A DNA stretch of 64,000 bases from NCBI RefSeq assembly GCF_041260155.1, contig NC_091936.1, positions 45,299,930 to 45,363,929 of the forward strand, written 5' to 3'. The translations under genes were made by a program, and so were the position numbers. This DNA is from Ptychodera flava. Lineage: Eukaryota; Hemichordata; Enteropneusta; Ptychoderidae. Of this stretch, positions 1-12,500 are shown piece after piece. The first letter of the stretch is position 1; every line of letters starts with the position of its first letter. The notes under the pieces were generated by a model, which was not told the DNA's origin, searched no databases, and was given only the letters and a program-made list of their open reading frames with translations.

Positions 1-288
1 ATTTTGTTCATGATCAAACCATCTCTGTTGACACGTTTGTGAATTACATATTACTTTTATTTCTTGGTTCTCATGAAATACAAAGTATGAAAAGTAAGAG
101 AAACACACGGAAAAATTTGAAAAAGATACTCAAAGATATTGAGAGACTGTGATCCTACAATAAAACTCTGCAGAAGTTGGTGATGGACAAGATTGCTGGT
201 TGACAAAGACAAATTCATAACACCAATAAGGACCTGTATACAATGTCTAATAAGTACATTAATTCAATTTTATACATTGATTTTATGT

Positions 289-635
289 TAAGGTGGTATG
301 TGCCTCGAAAATGAAAGACTTAAACTTTTGTTCGAACTTTCCTCAAGGATTATTTCAACCATTCTTTTTCAAAATCAAGGATAAAAATTGGGGGTCACTA
401 AACAAATTTTGGTACTAGAGATACAGATTAACCAATATTTCCGAAAGTTGAAATTCAAAATGGCCACCATCCGTGAGTTAAATAAAATTTCCATTTTCGG
501 AAAACCGAGACAGTGAAAAGTTTTCTCATACCAAGAGTTTTAAAATGAACCGTCACAAGTGGCAGATCAGAAAAGAATTGTACAAAGTTTGAAAGTCTGA
601 ATATCTGTCCCCGAGGTGCATTCATTTAATACACC
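289..635 (+). repeat. MITE family A (TTAA type), copy 1
   Basis: Begins TTAAGGTGGTATGTGCCTCG and ends with the inverted counterpart CCGAGGTGCATTC. Body shares the conserved 'AAAATGGCCACCATCC' block with the other copies. Confidence 0.75.
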
Positions 636-1004
636 AGGTGACAGAGGAATCTTACCACAGAAATCATGTTCAATGATCTACACTGTCTTAATCAAACCCA
701 AATAAAAATTTGACTTAATACCACCTCTGACCACCAGCTTCTGCACTGTCTCCATTGTCTTTGAACTCTCTAGCTGGAACTACACACACCAACAGCAGTG
801 TCAGAAAGTTGAATTCTGATACTCAGCCGTTCAAATGTTGGTTTTCACATAGTGAACAGAAACAGGAATGTTTCTGATGTGAATGATATCACTCTGTGTA
901 CAAGAAGTAGAAATTGACTTCAGAGAATATCTATGAGAATTCTTTTGTCTATATTTTTTGCTTATAGAGTAGGCAATCACTTACTATACGGTCTTTAATA
1001 TGAA

Positions 1005-1044
1005 GAGGGCGCTCTCACACTTGTTCAAGTGCGTGAGCGCCCTC
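1005..1044. repeat. Short hairpin with GAGGGCGCTC arms
   Basis: Ten perfectly paired outer bases (GAGGGCGCTC / GAGCGCCCTC) and a further partly paired nine flank a very short loop. Probably the relic of a small palindromic insertion. Confidence 0.5.
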
Positions 1045-3502
1045 GTTTGTTGGATCTTCAAGTGATCACTCTGCCTGATCACAACAAAAAGACTTTCTCA
1101 AGGACTACCGATGATACTTGGTACAACTTCACTGAAGCCACACTAAAGAATTATAAATACTACTGTTACTTCTTTATTATGTTTCAAGTATTTAAAAAAA
1201 TGTCTTGCTTCATCACTTTGTTACAATACAGCTCAATACAGATCTGTTTATAACTGTCAATGGTTGAAACTTGCATTATTTGTGGTTGTTAAGAATATTG
1301 CAACCTCATTGGGTTTTACACAGTAGAGTTGGATACACACAATTGTCTGAAAATTTGAACTCTGATTGGTTTATTACTAAGTAAACATTGCCACAACCTG
1401 ATTTGATGAATGAAATATTGCAAACACTTCAAATGTCAAAATGGAACGGATGATTTCATTGGTCAGTAAATTGAATTGCCATGTGAGATCTTATTAGTAA
1501 GTACCATTGATAAAGAGCCACTTCTTCACGTGGATGTTGTTTTGAAGTGGAAACCACTCTCATACCAGTACTGACATTTTCTCAAGTATTTGTGTTGTTC
1601 AACATCTGACAGAGTACACCTTTGATTCAATATAATTAACACAGCAATCGACAAAAGCTAGGAACTGATCTCTATATAATTTAAAATCCCTACAGTCTGT
1701 AGTCTATAGTTGTCAAAAGCAAAAATAAACAGTTGAGCACTAAATATCACATACTTTGTTTAGATCAAAATTTCAGTTGAAATCTGAGACCAACAAGTAT
1801 AAGTTGGTTTGTCAGAAGGTATAAAGGTGATATGAAGTTTTGAAAGGGTGACAAGGAATATTTCAGAGTAAAAAATGTTCAAATACGGTTTTACCGTATG
1901 AAAAATAGCTGTCACTTTTGTAAGAGGAATGAAACGATAAAATTACTCTCTTACAATTAGTCAACCCATACAAGCATCCAAATTCAATTGTTCAATCAGA
2001 CTGGTAAACACAATATACACAAAAATCCTACATTTACATATAGAAATGTTTCTACATATCACACAGACAGAATTACATTTAAGTTTCATAAGACGACTGT
2101 AATTAACCCCTATACCACAGTTGAGTAAAGCTGCTCAAACAAATATACTGCCAACACGTATGAGATCTTGCTGGAACTTTCCGCCACTCAAGGTATATAG
2201 TGATTCATCATATGGCTGGAAATTTCCGGTATTTAAGGTAATCAAGGGGTTAAAGGTCATTCGTCTTGTGGCACCGGACAGGTCAAAGGGTGAATCATAA
2301 AATATCATTAACGAGTGGAAGTGCAAATCTTGTAGTCAAATAAGATAGTTAGTAAAATGATTACATCCTACAAGGAAATAGTTACACCATGTTTAAGTTT
2401 ACACTTTATGTGAGAATAATAGTAACATTAATTTTTTAATCTGTTCATTCAAACTTCCCTGTAAACAGATCCACAAGCATCATTGATAACAATAGGTTTG
2501 GGTGAAACCACAGAGGTAAAAGGTTTGATGATAAGCCCATATGGCTCTATGGTTTTATTAAACAAAATTCTGAACAAGTTTTTTCAGGTAAAGGAGAACT
2601 TTGGATCATGAGTTCATGTTACATGAATTTTACCTTCAATACCTTTCCTGAAAATATTGGCATGTGCCATTTAAATATGGGGGAAAGAAGCCTTTGCATA
2701 GATGTCAACCATCTGTGTGCAGGACCCAGCTGTTTAGCCCCCATGTATGCAGTGATATTGACTTGTCATTACTTCAACCAGAATGGCTCTTTCAAGGCCT
2801 TTCATAGCACAAACAGGTCAACTCCCTACACCACACGATATAACCTCTATGGTATTTTTTCAAGTAAGAAAAATGATAGTTATGATCTATATGTACATTA
2901 TTTTCAACTAATTTCTAATATTTGTTCCATTGCTTTCATCACATAGTTGATGCGATGGTTAACATTTTTAAGCGGTGATTAACTGTAATTCATAATTACA
3001 GTAGGATTATATTCTACTCTGAAATTTTTATCAATAAATAGAGCAAACTGACAAGCATCAATAATTCATTACCATACAAGTGATAAAATGTTTATGACAC
3101 CAACAAAATTTTACAGAAATTTTTCATTAACAACATCAGGGATCTTGAAGTGCCCTGGAACATGTATCATATACTTCATAGACTATGCTCCACTGTGGAT
3201 GGTCTTGTTCTTCAGATTCAAGGGCACACTGCACCACTAAGAAAGACTTTGCTTTGGAATAAGTTTGCTAACAAGAACGTCACGTGGTACAGATTGACCA
3301 ATAAGGTAGCCTAACTTTACATAGCATTACAAATTGTTAAATTAAAATTTCAAAGTACAATATGTTTTTCAAACATATTAAATAAAGTATGTAATCTACA
3401 TTCAAAAAACTTATTATGTTTGTGGAAAGCAGAATCTTCAAAGTTAAACACTTAAAAATCATATGTCGGACACAGAAATAGAGATGCTAGGGTATGCTTG
3501 TA

Positions 3503-6500
3503 TTAATTAATCCATGCATAGGGCCGAAATCCATTCTTTGTCCAAAATTCACACTCCCGTTTTTTGTATCTATCAACTACTGTCAGATTATATGACAGTT
3601 TAGCAATGGCTTCTGGGTATTCTTTCCAATCAGGAAGCATTGCGCCCTCCCTGGCAAAGTGGAAAAACATTTCTTGCATTAACGCACTAAACTTGTCATC
3701 ATTCGCCGAGGGTGCTTTGATGAGATCCCTGTGCACTCCAAAGAGAGCGAAGCAATCCCAGCCATGGAAGCCATATTGAGGTTTGAAGTGGACTTTGGTT
3801 ATCTCCACAGGCTGTGATGGCCATGACGTTGCCACGTAGCGGTAGACAGGAGATGTGAGAGCATCTGATATTGTCTTTGCTAACTCATGAGTCGGACAGG
3901 TAACTCGCACATCTGATGCCATGGTTGTGTAGACTAATTCTGGAGTATGCATGGTGGGTACATATTGGTATAGCATCTTTGCTTGCTTTGTGATATTTTT
4001 ACCAAAGGTGTCTAGTTTATCTGAAATAAGTTAAATAAATGATAAGTTTTAAAGTTTTTTCCTCCTGAAAAAGTTGTAGTAGGCAGTAGTGATAATAAAG
4101 AAGATACAGTAGGCGTTTCCGAATTAACTTGTTTTCCATGAATTGTGTGCATGTTAGGTAAATATTTGTGAAGAAATGTTATGACTACCTGCAACAACCT
4201 CATCATATTTTTTCCAATCCCATTCTCTGATGTCCGACTGTTGTGGGTCTAGGTCAATTTCCTGCGCAGTTGACCCTGTGTGGGAGGAGAAATGTGATTG
4301 AGTTACACAATGCTAGTGATTTGTTGAAAATTGGGTAATCAAGACAGTGAAGACTTCAGAAATGAAAGATTTCAATCTTTGTTCAAACTTTGCACAAGGA
4401 AACTTTCAACCATCTTTTTTCAAAACTGACAATAAAGATCAGATGTCAAGGTGTAAATTTTGGTACAAGAGAAACAAATTACTTGAACTTTTTACTTATA
4501 TTTGAAATTCAAAATGGCTGCTGCTATCCCCATGTCAACTCTTTGCTAAAAAATTAATTTTCAACATTCAGAACAGTAAAATAGTGAAAACTTTGAGCTT
4601 CATAATAAGAGCACAAACAGTGGATAATAAAAGTAATATAGAAAATTTGAGAGTCCCTGAGGGATCTCTGAGGATTTCTAACATTTTCCCTATCCACCAC
4701 CAGATTTTGGTACGTATCCTGTTCAATAGGACAGGTCGGAGAATAAAAGAGCAATGTTTGAGAACGTAAAAAATACATTAATTACTATTTTACAGTTTTC
4801 CCCACTCACATTATTTCTCTGAAATTCACAGTTTGGTAACCCGTATAATTAAACTGTAGTACAAGGATGTAAAGTTTAAATGAAAGATCTTATCTGTCAA
4901 AGCTTTCCCAAGGCCTGGATAAATGTAGACATCATTAAATACAGTCAATATCTTTGAAACTTTAAATGACTGCTTGATACAACAATTCTTGCAAAGTGTT
5001 ATGTAGGTCATTTCCCCCACACTCATCATGACCTGAGTTCAATTAGTCTAGAACATTCTCAAGGTCACTGCCCTTGATGACCTCACAACCTTGAATTCAA
5101 TTAGTCATGTTTGGAATGTTCTGGAAAGTTGATTAGTTGTGTAAGGGAGATAATTTTAGAACAGTAATTAGCATGTCAATAAAAGTTCTAGATTGTTCTT
5201 ATATGCCTTTATAAAAGGGACGTGCTCAGCTTCCAGTCAGACTTTTGGGATCGTGTCTCTTGTGTGTTACTAAACTCCAGCAGTAGTCATTCTCAAGACT
5301 TTTCAAGACCTTCACTGCCAACGCTGGATTTATACTGTGGACTTTGTGCAACTACAAGCCTGCAAGCCGAAGGACTGTTCATTCATCCGACTGACTGTTA
5401 CAACTCTGAGACTGGAGCTTTGCCGTCCCAGCTGAGATAAGTAGTCTGTACACTTTTAAAGCTTGTATTTTATCCCTGACTTAGCAATTAGTTTTATTTT
5501 TGTAATAAATTTTGTTTAAACGTAAACTGCTGAGTTCACCCTTTTGTTCGTATCCTCTGCACGTAACAAAATTGGGGGCTCGTCCGGGAGACGAATATTT
5601 TGAGCCGTTTGACAACATTTTGACAGCTTTTCAAAACTACTATATACTGTGAACTCAGTGAAATTTAATCATGGCGGAATTTAAACCAGAGGAAATGGAT
5701 GACCTTGATCAGGACACATTTGATTCCCTCAGAAAAGACGACCTCATAACACTGGCCAATTTCCTTAAGGTAGAAGTTAAACGATCTATGCGCAAGCGAG
5801 AAATACAGTTCAAGATTGCAAAACATTTAGTTAAATCAGGCCATTTTGAGGAGTCTGCCTTAAAAGATTATGAGCCCGAGTCTACCTCTGAACTCAGAAA
5901 ATTAGAATTAGAAATGCAGACAAATTTGGAGATCAAGAAACTAGAATTACAAATGAGAGAGAAAGAATTACAAATGGAAGAAAGACAGAGAGAGAAAGAT
6001 AGGCAGGAAGATTAGAAATGGAAGAAAGACAGAAAGAGAGGGAATTGGAAATGAAAGAAAAAGAATTGCAAATGGAAGAAAGACAAAGGGAGAAAGAAAG
6101 AGAGGAAAAAGAAAAGGAAAGAGAATTAGCAGAACACCGACTGCAGTTAGAAATGAGACGTTTAGAGCTTAGAAAGTCAGGAAAATTCTTCCCTTCAGAC
6201 AATTTTGACATCACTAAGCATTTCAGGTTAGTTCCCCCTTTCCAAGAAAAGGATGTTGATAAATATTTCCTCCATTTTGAGAAATTGCTCAGAGTCTGGA
6301 TTGGCCTAAGGAGTCCTGGTCTATGCTTTTGCAGAGTGCTTTGGTGGGTAAAGCCAGAGAAATTTATATTCAGTTGTCAGTAGAGCAGGCTTCAAATTAT
6401 GATTCTGTGAAGGAATTAATTCTCAAGGGTTATGAGTTGGTGCCTGAAGCTTACCGTCAGAAATTTAGGGATTGTGAGAAGGTGAAAGATCAAACTTATG

Positions 6501-9500
6501 TTGAATTTGCTCGAACAAAAGAACAACTGTTTGATCGTTGGTGTTCTTCTGAAAAGGTCAGTCAGAATTATGACAAATTACGACAGCTCGTTTTGATTGA
6601 GGAATTTAAAAGGTGCATCCGGAGTGATATCAAGACGTTTATCAATGAACAAAAGGCAGATACATTAGAGGTTGCTGCACGTTTGGCCGATGATTATTCA
6701 TTGACCCACAAATCTTCATTTCTCAGCAAACCATCCCAGTCCTTTTCATACAGAAACAATGCAGGTAAATTTAACTCCTCCTTTCATCCAAGAATTTTTC
6801 AAAGGAGAGTAGAAAATCAAATGACAACAGTTCACAGAGTTCAAGTAACACTCCCACATCATCAGATCCCAAGTCTCAATCTCCTCCTGACAAACAGTTT
6901 GGTACACTTTCTTGTAATTATTGTAAGAAAGACGGCCATTTAATGTCAGAGTGTTTCAAATTGAAAAGAAAACGTGAAGGTCAAAGTGGTCAAAGTGGAT
7001 CTAAGCCCACCGGCTTTATTTCTTCATCAACTCAATTAGAGTCTAATAATGTGTGTAACACATTTTCTGAGGTTAAACCCCTCTTATCCCCAATTAATGA
7101 GGTCCAGGTCAATTCTTCTCAAGATAGCATTATGGGTATTTTCGAACCATTTATTCATGATGGTTTTATATCACTTTCTAGTGATTTTTCTTCCGCTACC
7201 CCTGTCAAAATTTAAGAGATACCGGGGCTTCCCAGTCTCTTTTGTTGGCAGATACCCTGCCGTTTTCTGAAAAGTCATTTTCAGGTTCTAAAGTTCTTAT
7301 TAAGTGGGTAGATTGTAATGACTACATTCCTGTTCCTCTCCATAATGTCTATTTGTCTTCGGACTTTGTTTCTGGACCTGTGGCTTTAGGTATTAGGCCT
7401 TTTTTGCCTTTTGAAGGGATTCACCTTCTTCTCGGAAACGACCTTGCTGGGGACAAGGTCATTACTAATCCACTTGTGACTGATAATCCTACTTTAGATC
7501 AGGATCCAGAGCCAATTGAACAGAGATACCCGATTTATTTCCTTCGTGTGCTATTACTCGAGCCATGTCAAAGAAAACTTCCGAGAATCAAAATACTCTC
7601 AAAAATAATGTCACAGATGTTGACTTAAATGACACCTTTCTCAGTCAGGTGTTTGACACGGATCATTTCGTTATCCCTCGTGGATTTGAAACTTCCAGTA
7701 AAACTTCTGCTGACCAAAGTCAGACATTTTCTAGATCAAATCTCATTGCAGAACAACACAAAGACCCAGATATTTTGTCTTTGTTTGACAGGGTAGATGA
7801 TGAAGGTAAAACTTCAGATAGCTCTGTTTCCTATTATACAAAATCTGGTATTCTCATGCGTAAATGGAGACCTCCAGACGTCTTGGTTGATGATGATTGG
7901 GCTATAAAACATCAAATTGTGGTTCCAAAGCCCTATCGTGCTGAAATATTGCGCCTGGCCCATGAAACGCCCTGGGCTGGTCATTTGGGAGTAAGGAAAA
8001 CTTATCATAAAATTCTCAGTCACTTTATTGGCCTAATCTCAGGCAGGATGTAGCACATTTCTGTAAAACTTGTCACACATGTCAAATGGTAGGAAAGCCA
8101 AATCAGACCATTCCAAAGGCCCCTTTACAGCCAATTCCTGCATTTCAAGAACCATTTAGTAGGATACTAATAGACTGTGTTGGGCCCCTACCAAAAACAA
8201 GATCAGGAAATGAGTACATGTTGACAATTATGTGTACATCAACTCGGTTCCCAGAAGCCATACAGACAAAGACTATAGTGAAAGCTTTAGTCAAATTTTT
8301 CACTTTATTTGGCCTCCCTAAATGTGTCCAGTCCGATCAAGGCTCCAACTTTATGTCTGGTATTTTTCAACAAGTAATGGATCAGCTAGGCATTAAACAG
8401 TATAGGTCATCCGCCTATCATCCAGAAAGTCAGGGTGCTCTTGAGCGATTTCATCAAACTTTGAAAAACATGATTAGGACCTACTGTTTTGACACAGAGA
8501 AGCAGTGGGATGAAGGAATTCATTTTCTGCTCTTCGCTGTTAGAGAGTCAATTCAAGAGTCTCTTGGTTTTAGCCCATTTGAGCTTGTATTTGGACATAC
8601 AGTCCGTGGCCCACTCAAGCTCGTTAAAGAGAAATTCCTATCAGACGATGATGATTGTCTGAATATTTTGCAATATGTCTCAGATTTTCGTACAAAACTC
8701 TCTAAAGCATGTGAATTAGCCAGAGAAAATCTTGAGTCATCTCAGCAGTCAATGAAAACCAAATACGATAAAAACACCTCAAAACGGAAGTTTGAACCAG
8801 GTCAAAAAGTTCTTGTTCTACTTCCGTTCCTGGCAAACCACTCCATGCTCGTTACTTTGGGCCATATCTAATTGATAAGAAATTGAGTGATTTAAATTAC
8901 ATCATAACAACACCTGACAGGCGAAAACAAAAACAGCTATGTCACATAAATATGCTTAAGCCATATTTTGATAGGGATAATCCTACTATAACTCAGCCTG
9001 TCAGTGCAGTCAGTTCAAACCATTATGAAGATAGTGATACTGAAACTGACTTGAGTGAAAATACTCTAAACTCAAAGCTGGGCTCGGTCAAGCTTCAGAA
9101 CTCAGAAATCCTGGAGAAGCTGGAGTCTACAAAGTTGGCACACCTCCAGCCAGAACAACAACAACAGGTGAAAGAACTGCTCCACGAATATAAACACCTG
9201 TTCCAAGATATTCCAACAAGGACAAACATCACCTGTCACAACGAAGATGTCTGCGACAGTAATCGAGTGGAACAACATCCAGACGGACTGAATCCAGCGA
9301 AAGCGAAATGTCTCCGGGAAGAAGCCAAGTATTTGCTGAACAATGACTTTATAGAACTCAATAAAAATAACTGGACTTTGCCATGCATACTTTATGCCAA
9401 ATTCAGTGCCATTTCAAGTTTTCCAATACCAAATTGCAAGAGGATAGTCATGGTGTAGATCATCCTGTTTGCTATTTTTCACGCAAATTTAACAAATCTC

Positions 9501-12500
9501 AGAGAAACTACTCTACAATTGAAAAAGAGTGTTTATCTTTGATATTAGCTTTACAGCATTTTGAAGTTTATGTTACTTCTTCAAATCAGCCAATAGTGGT
9601 TTATATTGATCACAACCCTCTTGTTTTTCTGCAGAAATTTAAAGGCAAAAATCAGAGATTGCTAAGATGGAGTTTAATGTTACAGGAGTTTAATCTTGAC
9701 ATTAGACATATCAAAGGCGAGACAATTTAATTGCAGACTGTCTCTCTCGTATTTAGAAATTATTGTTGTTCACTTTCAAGAAATTTTATTGTTGTTCACT
9801 TTCAAGAAATTTTACTTTAGAGTAAAACAAAATTTGAGTACTTAAATCCTTTTCAAGATTACATTTGTAAAAGAAAGATTTTTCTTTGAAAAATTTTCTT
9901 TTTTGAAGAGGGGGTGTGTTATGTAGGTCATTTCCCCCACACTCATCATGACCTGAGTTCAATTAGTCTAGAACATTCTCAAGGTCACTGCCCTTGATGA
10001 CCTCACAACCTTGAATTCAATTAGTCATGTTTGGAATGTTCTGGAAAGTTGATTAGTTGTGTAAGGGAGATAATTTTAGAACAGTAATTAGCATGTCAAT
10101 AAAAGTTCTAGATTGTTCTTATATGCCTTTATAAAAGGGACGTGCTCAGCTTCCAGTCAGACTTTTGGGATCGTGTCTCTTGTGTGTTACTAAACTCCAG
10201 CAGTAGTCATTCTCAAGACTTTTCAAGACCTTCACTGCCAACGCTGGATTATACTGTGGACTTTGTGCAACTACAAGCCTGCAAGCCGAAGGACTGTTCA
10301 TTCATCCGACTGACTGTTACAACTCTGAGACTGGAGCTTTGCCGTCCCAGCTGAGATAAGTAGTCTGTACACTTTAAAGCTTGTATTCTATCCCTGACTT
10401 AGCAATTAGTTTTATTTTTGTAATAAATTTTGTTTAAACGTAAACTGCTGAGTTCACCCTTTTGTTCGTATCCTCTGCACGTAACAAAATTGGGGGCTCG
10501 TCCGGGAGACGAATATTTTGAGCCGTTTGACAACATTTTGACAGCTTTTCAAAACTACTATATACTGTGAACTCAGTGAAATTTAATCATGGCGGAATTT
10601 AAACCAGAGGAAATGGATGACCTTGATCAGGACACATTTGATTCCCTCAGAAAAGACGACCTCATAACACTGGCCAATTTCCTTAAGGTAGAAGTTAAAC
10701 GATCTATGCGCAAGCGAGAAATACAGTTCAAGATTGCAAAACATTTAGTTAAATCAGGCCATTTTGAGGAGTCTGCCTTAAAAGATTATGAGCCCGAGTC
10801 TACCTCTGAACTCAGAAAATTAGATTAGAAATGCAGACAAATTTGGAGATCAAGAAACTAGAATTACAAATGAGAGAGAAAGAATACAAATGGAAGAAAG
10901 ACAGAGAGAGAAAGATAGGCAGGAAAGATTAGAAATGGAAGAAAGACAGAAAGAGAGGGAATTGGAAATGAAAGAAAAAGAATTGCAAATGGAAGAAAGA
11001 CAAAGGGAGAAAGAAAGAGAGGAAAAAGAAAAGGAAAGAGAATTAGCAGAACACCGATGCAGTTAGAAATGAGACGTTTAGAGCTTAGAAAGTCAGGAAA
11101 ATTCTTCCCTTCAGACAATTTTGACATCACTAAGCATTTCAGGTTAGTTCCCCCTTTCCAAGAAAGGATGTTGATAAATATTTCCTCCATTTTGAGAAAA
11201 TTGCTCAGAGTCTGGATTGGCCTAAGGAGTCCTGGTCTATGCTTTTGCAGAGTGCTTTGGTGGGTAAAGCCAGAGAAATTTACATTCAGTTGTCAGTAGA
11301 GCAGGCTTCAGATTATGATTCTGTGAAGGAATTAATTCTCAAGGGTTATGAGTTGGTGCCTGAAGCTTACCGTCAGAAATTTAGGGATTGTGAGAAGGTG
11401 AAAGATCAAACTTATGTTGAATTTGCTCGAACAAAAGAACAACTGTTTGATCGTTGGTGTTCTTCTGAAAAGGTCAGTCAGAATTATGACAAATTACGAC
11501 AGCTCGTTTTGATTGAGGAATTTAAAAGGTGCATCCGGAGTGACATCAAGACGTTTATCAATGAACAAAAGGCAGATACATTAGAGGTTGCTGCACGTTT
11601 GGCCGATGATTATTCATTGACCCACAAATCTTCATTTCTCAGCAAACCATCCCAGTCCTTTTCATACAGAAACAATGCAGGTAAATTTAACTCCTCCTTT
11701 TCATCCAAGAATTTTTCAAAGGAGAGTAGAAAATCAAATGACAACAGTTCACAGAGTTCAAGTAACACTCCCACATCATCAGATCCCAAGTCTCAATCTC
11801 CTTCTGACAAACAGTTTGGTACACTTTCTTGTAATTATTGTAAGAAGACGGCCATTTAATGTCAGAGTGTTTCAAATTGAAAAGAAAACGTGAAGGTCAA
11901 AGTGGTCAAAGTGGATCTAAGCCCACCGGCTTTATTTCTTCATCAACTCAATTAGAGTCTAATAATGTGTGTCAACACATTTTCTGAGGTTAAACCCCTC
12001 TTATCCCCAATTAATGAGGTCAAGGTCAATTCTTCTCAAGATAGCATTATGGGTATTTTCGAACCATTTATTCATGATGGTTTTATATCACTTTCTAGTG
12101 ATTTTTCTTCCGCTACCCCTGTCAAAATTTTAAGAGATACCGGGGCTTCCCAGTCTCTTTTGTTGGCAGATACCCTGCCGTTTTCTGAAAAGTCATTTTC
12201 AGGTTCTAAAGTTCTTATTAAGGGGGTAGATTGCAATGACTACATTCCTGTTCCTCTCCATAATGTCTATTTGTCTTCGGACTTTGTTTCTGGACCTGTG
12301 ACTTTAGGTATTAGGCCTTTTTTGCCTTTGAAGGGATTCACCTTCTTCTCGGAAACGACCTTGCTGGGGACAAGGTCATTACTAATCCACTTGTGACTGA
12401 TAATCCTACTTTAGATCAGGATCCAGAGCCAATTGAACAAGAGATACCCGATTTATTTCCTTCGTGTGCTATTACTCGAGCCATGTCAAAGAAAACTTCC

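Larger units (their letters stand above)
1..3502. other. 3' flank of the carboxylesterase gene, no gene recognised
   Basis: Apart from one TTAA-type MITE (289–635) and a small hairpin (1005–1044) nothing is recognisable. An open frame at 2608–2946 (+) has no family features and is judged to be chance. The esterase 3' UTR must lie at the right end; no convincing poly(A) signal could be assigned. Confidence 0.5.

Noticed and set aside
2608-2946. 112-residue plus-strand frame
   Set aside because: No domain, no splice context and no base-composition shift; lies in the 3' flank of the esterase and is likely chance.
4997-5568. 72-residue plus-strand frame repeated three times near 5222, 10142 and 15055
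   Set aside because: It lies wholly inside the LTRs and is not a separate gene.
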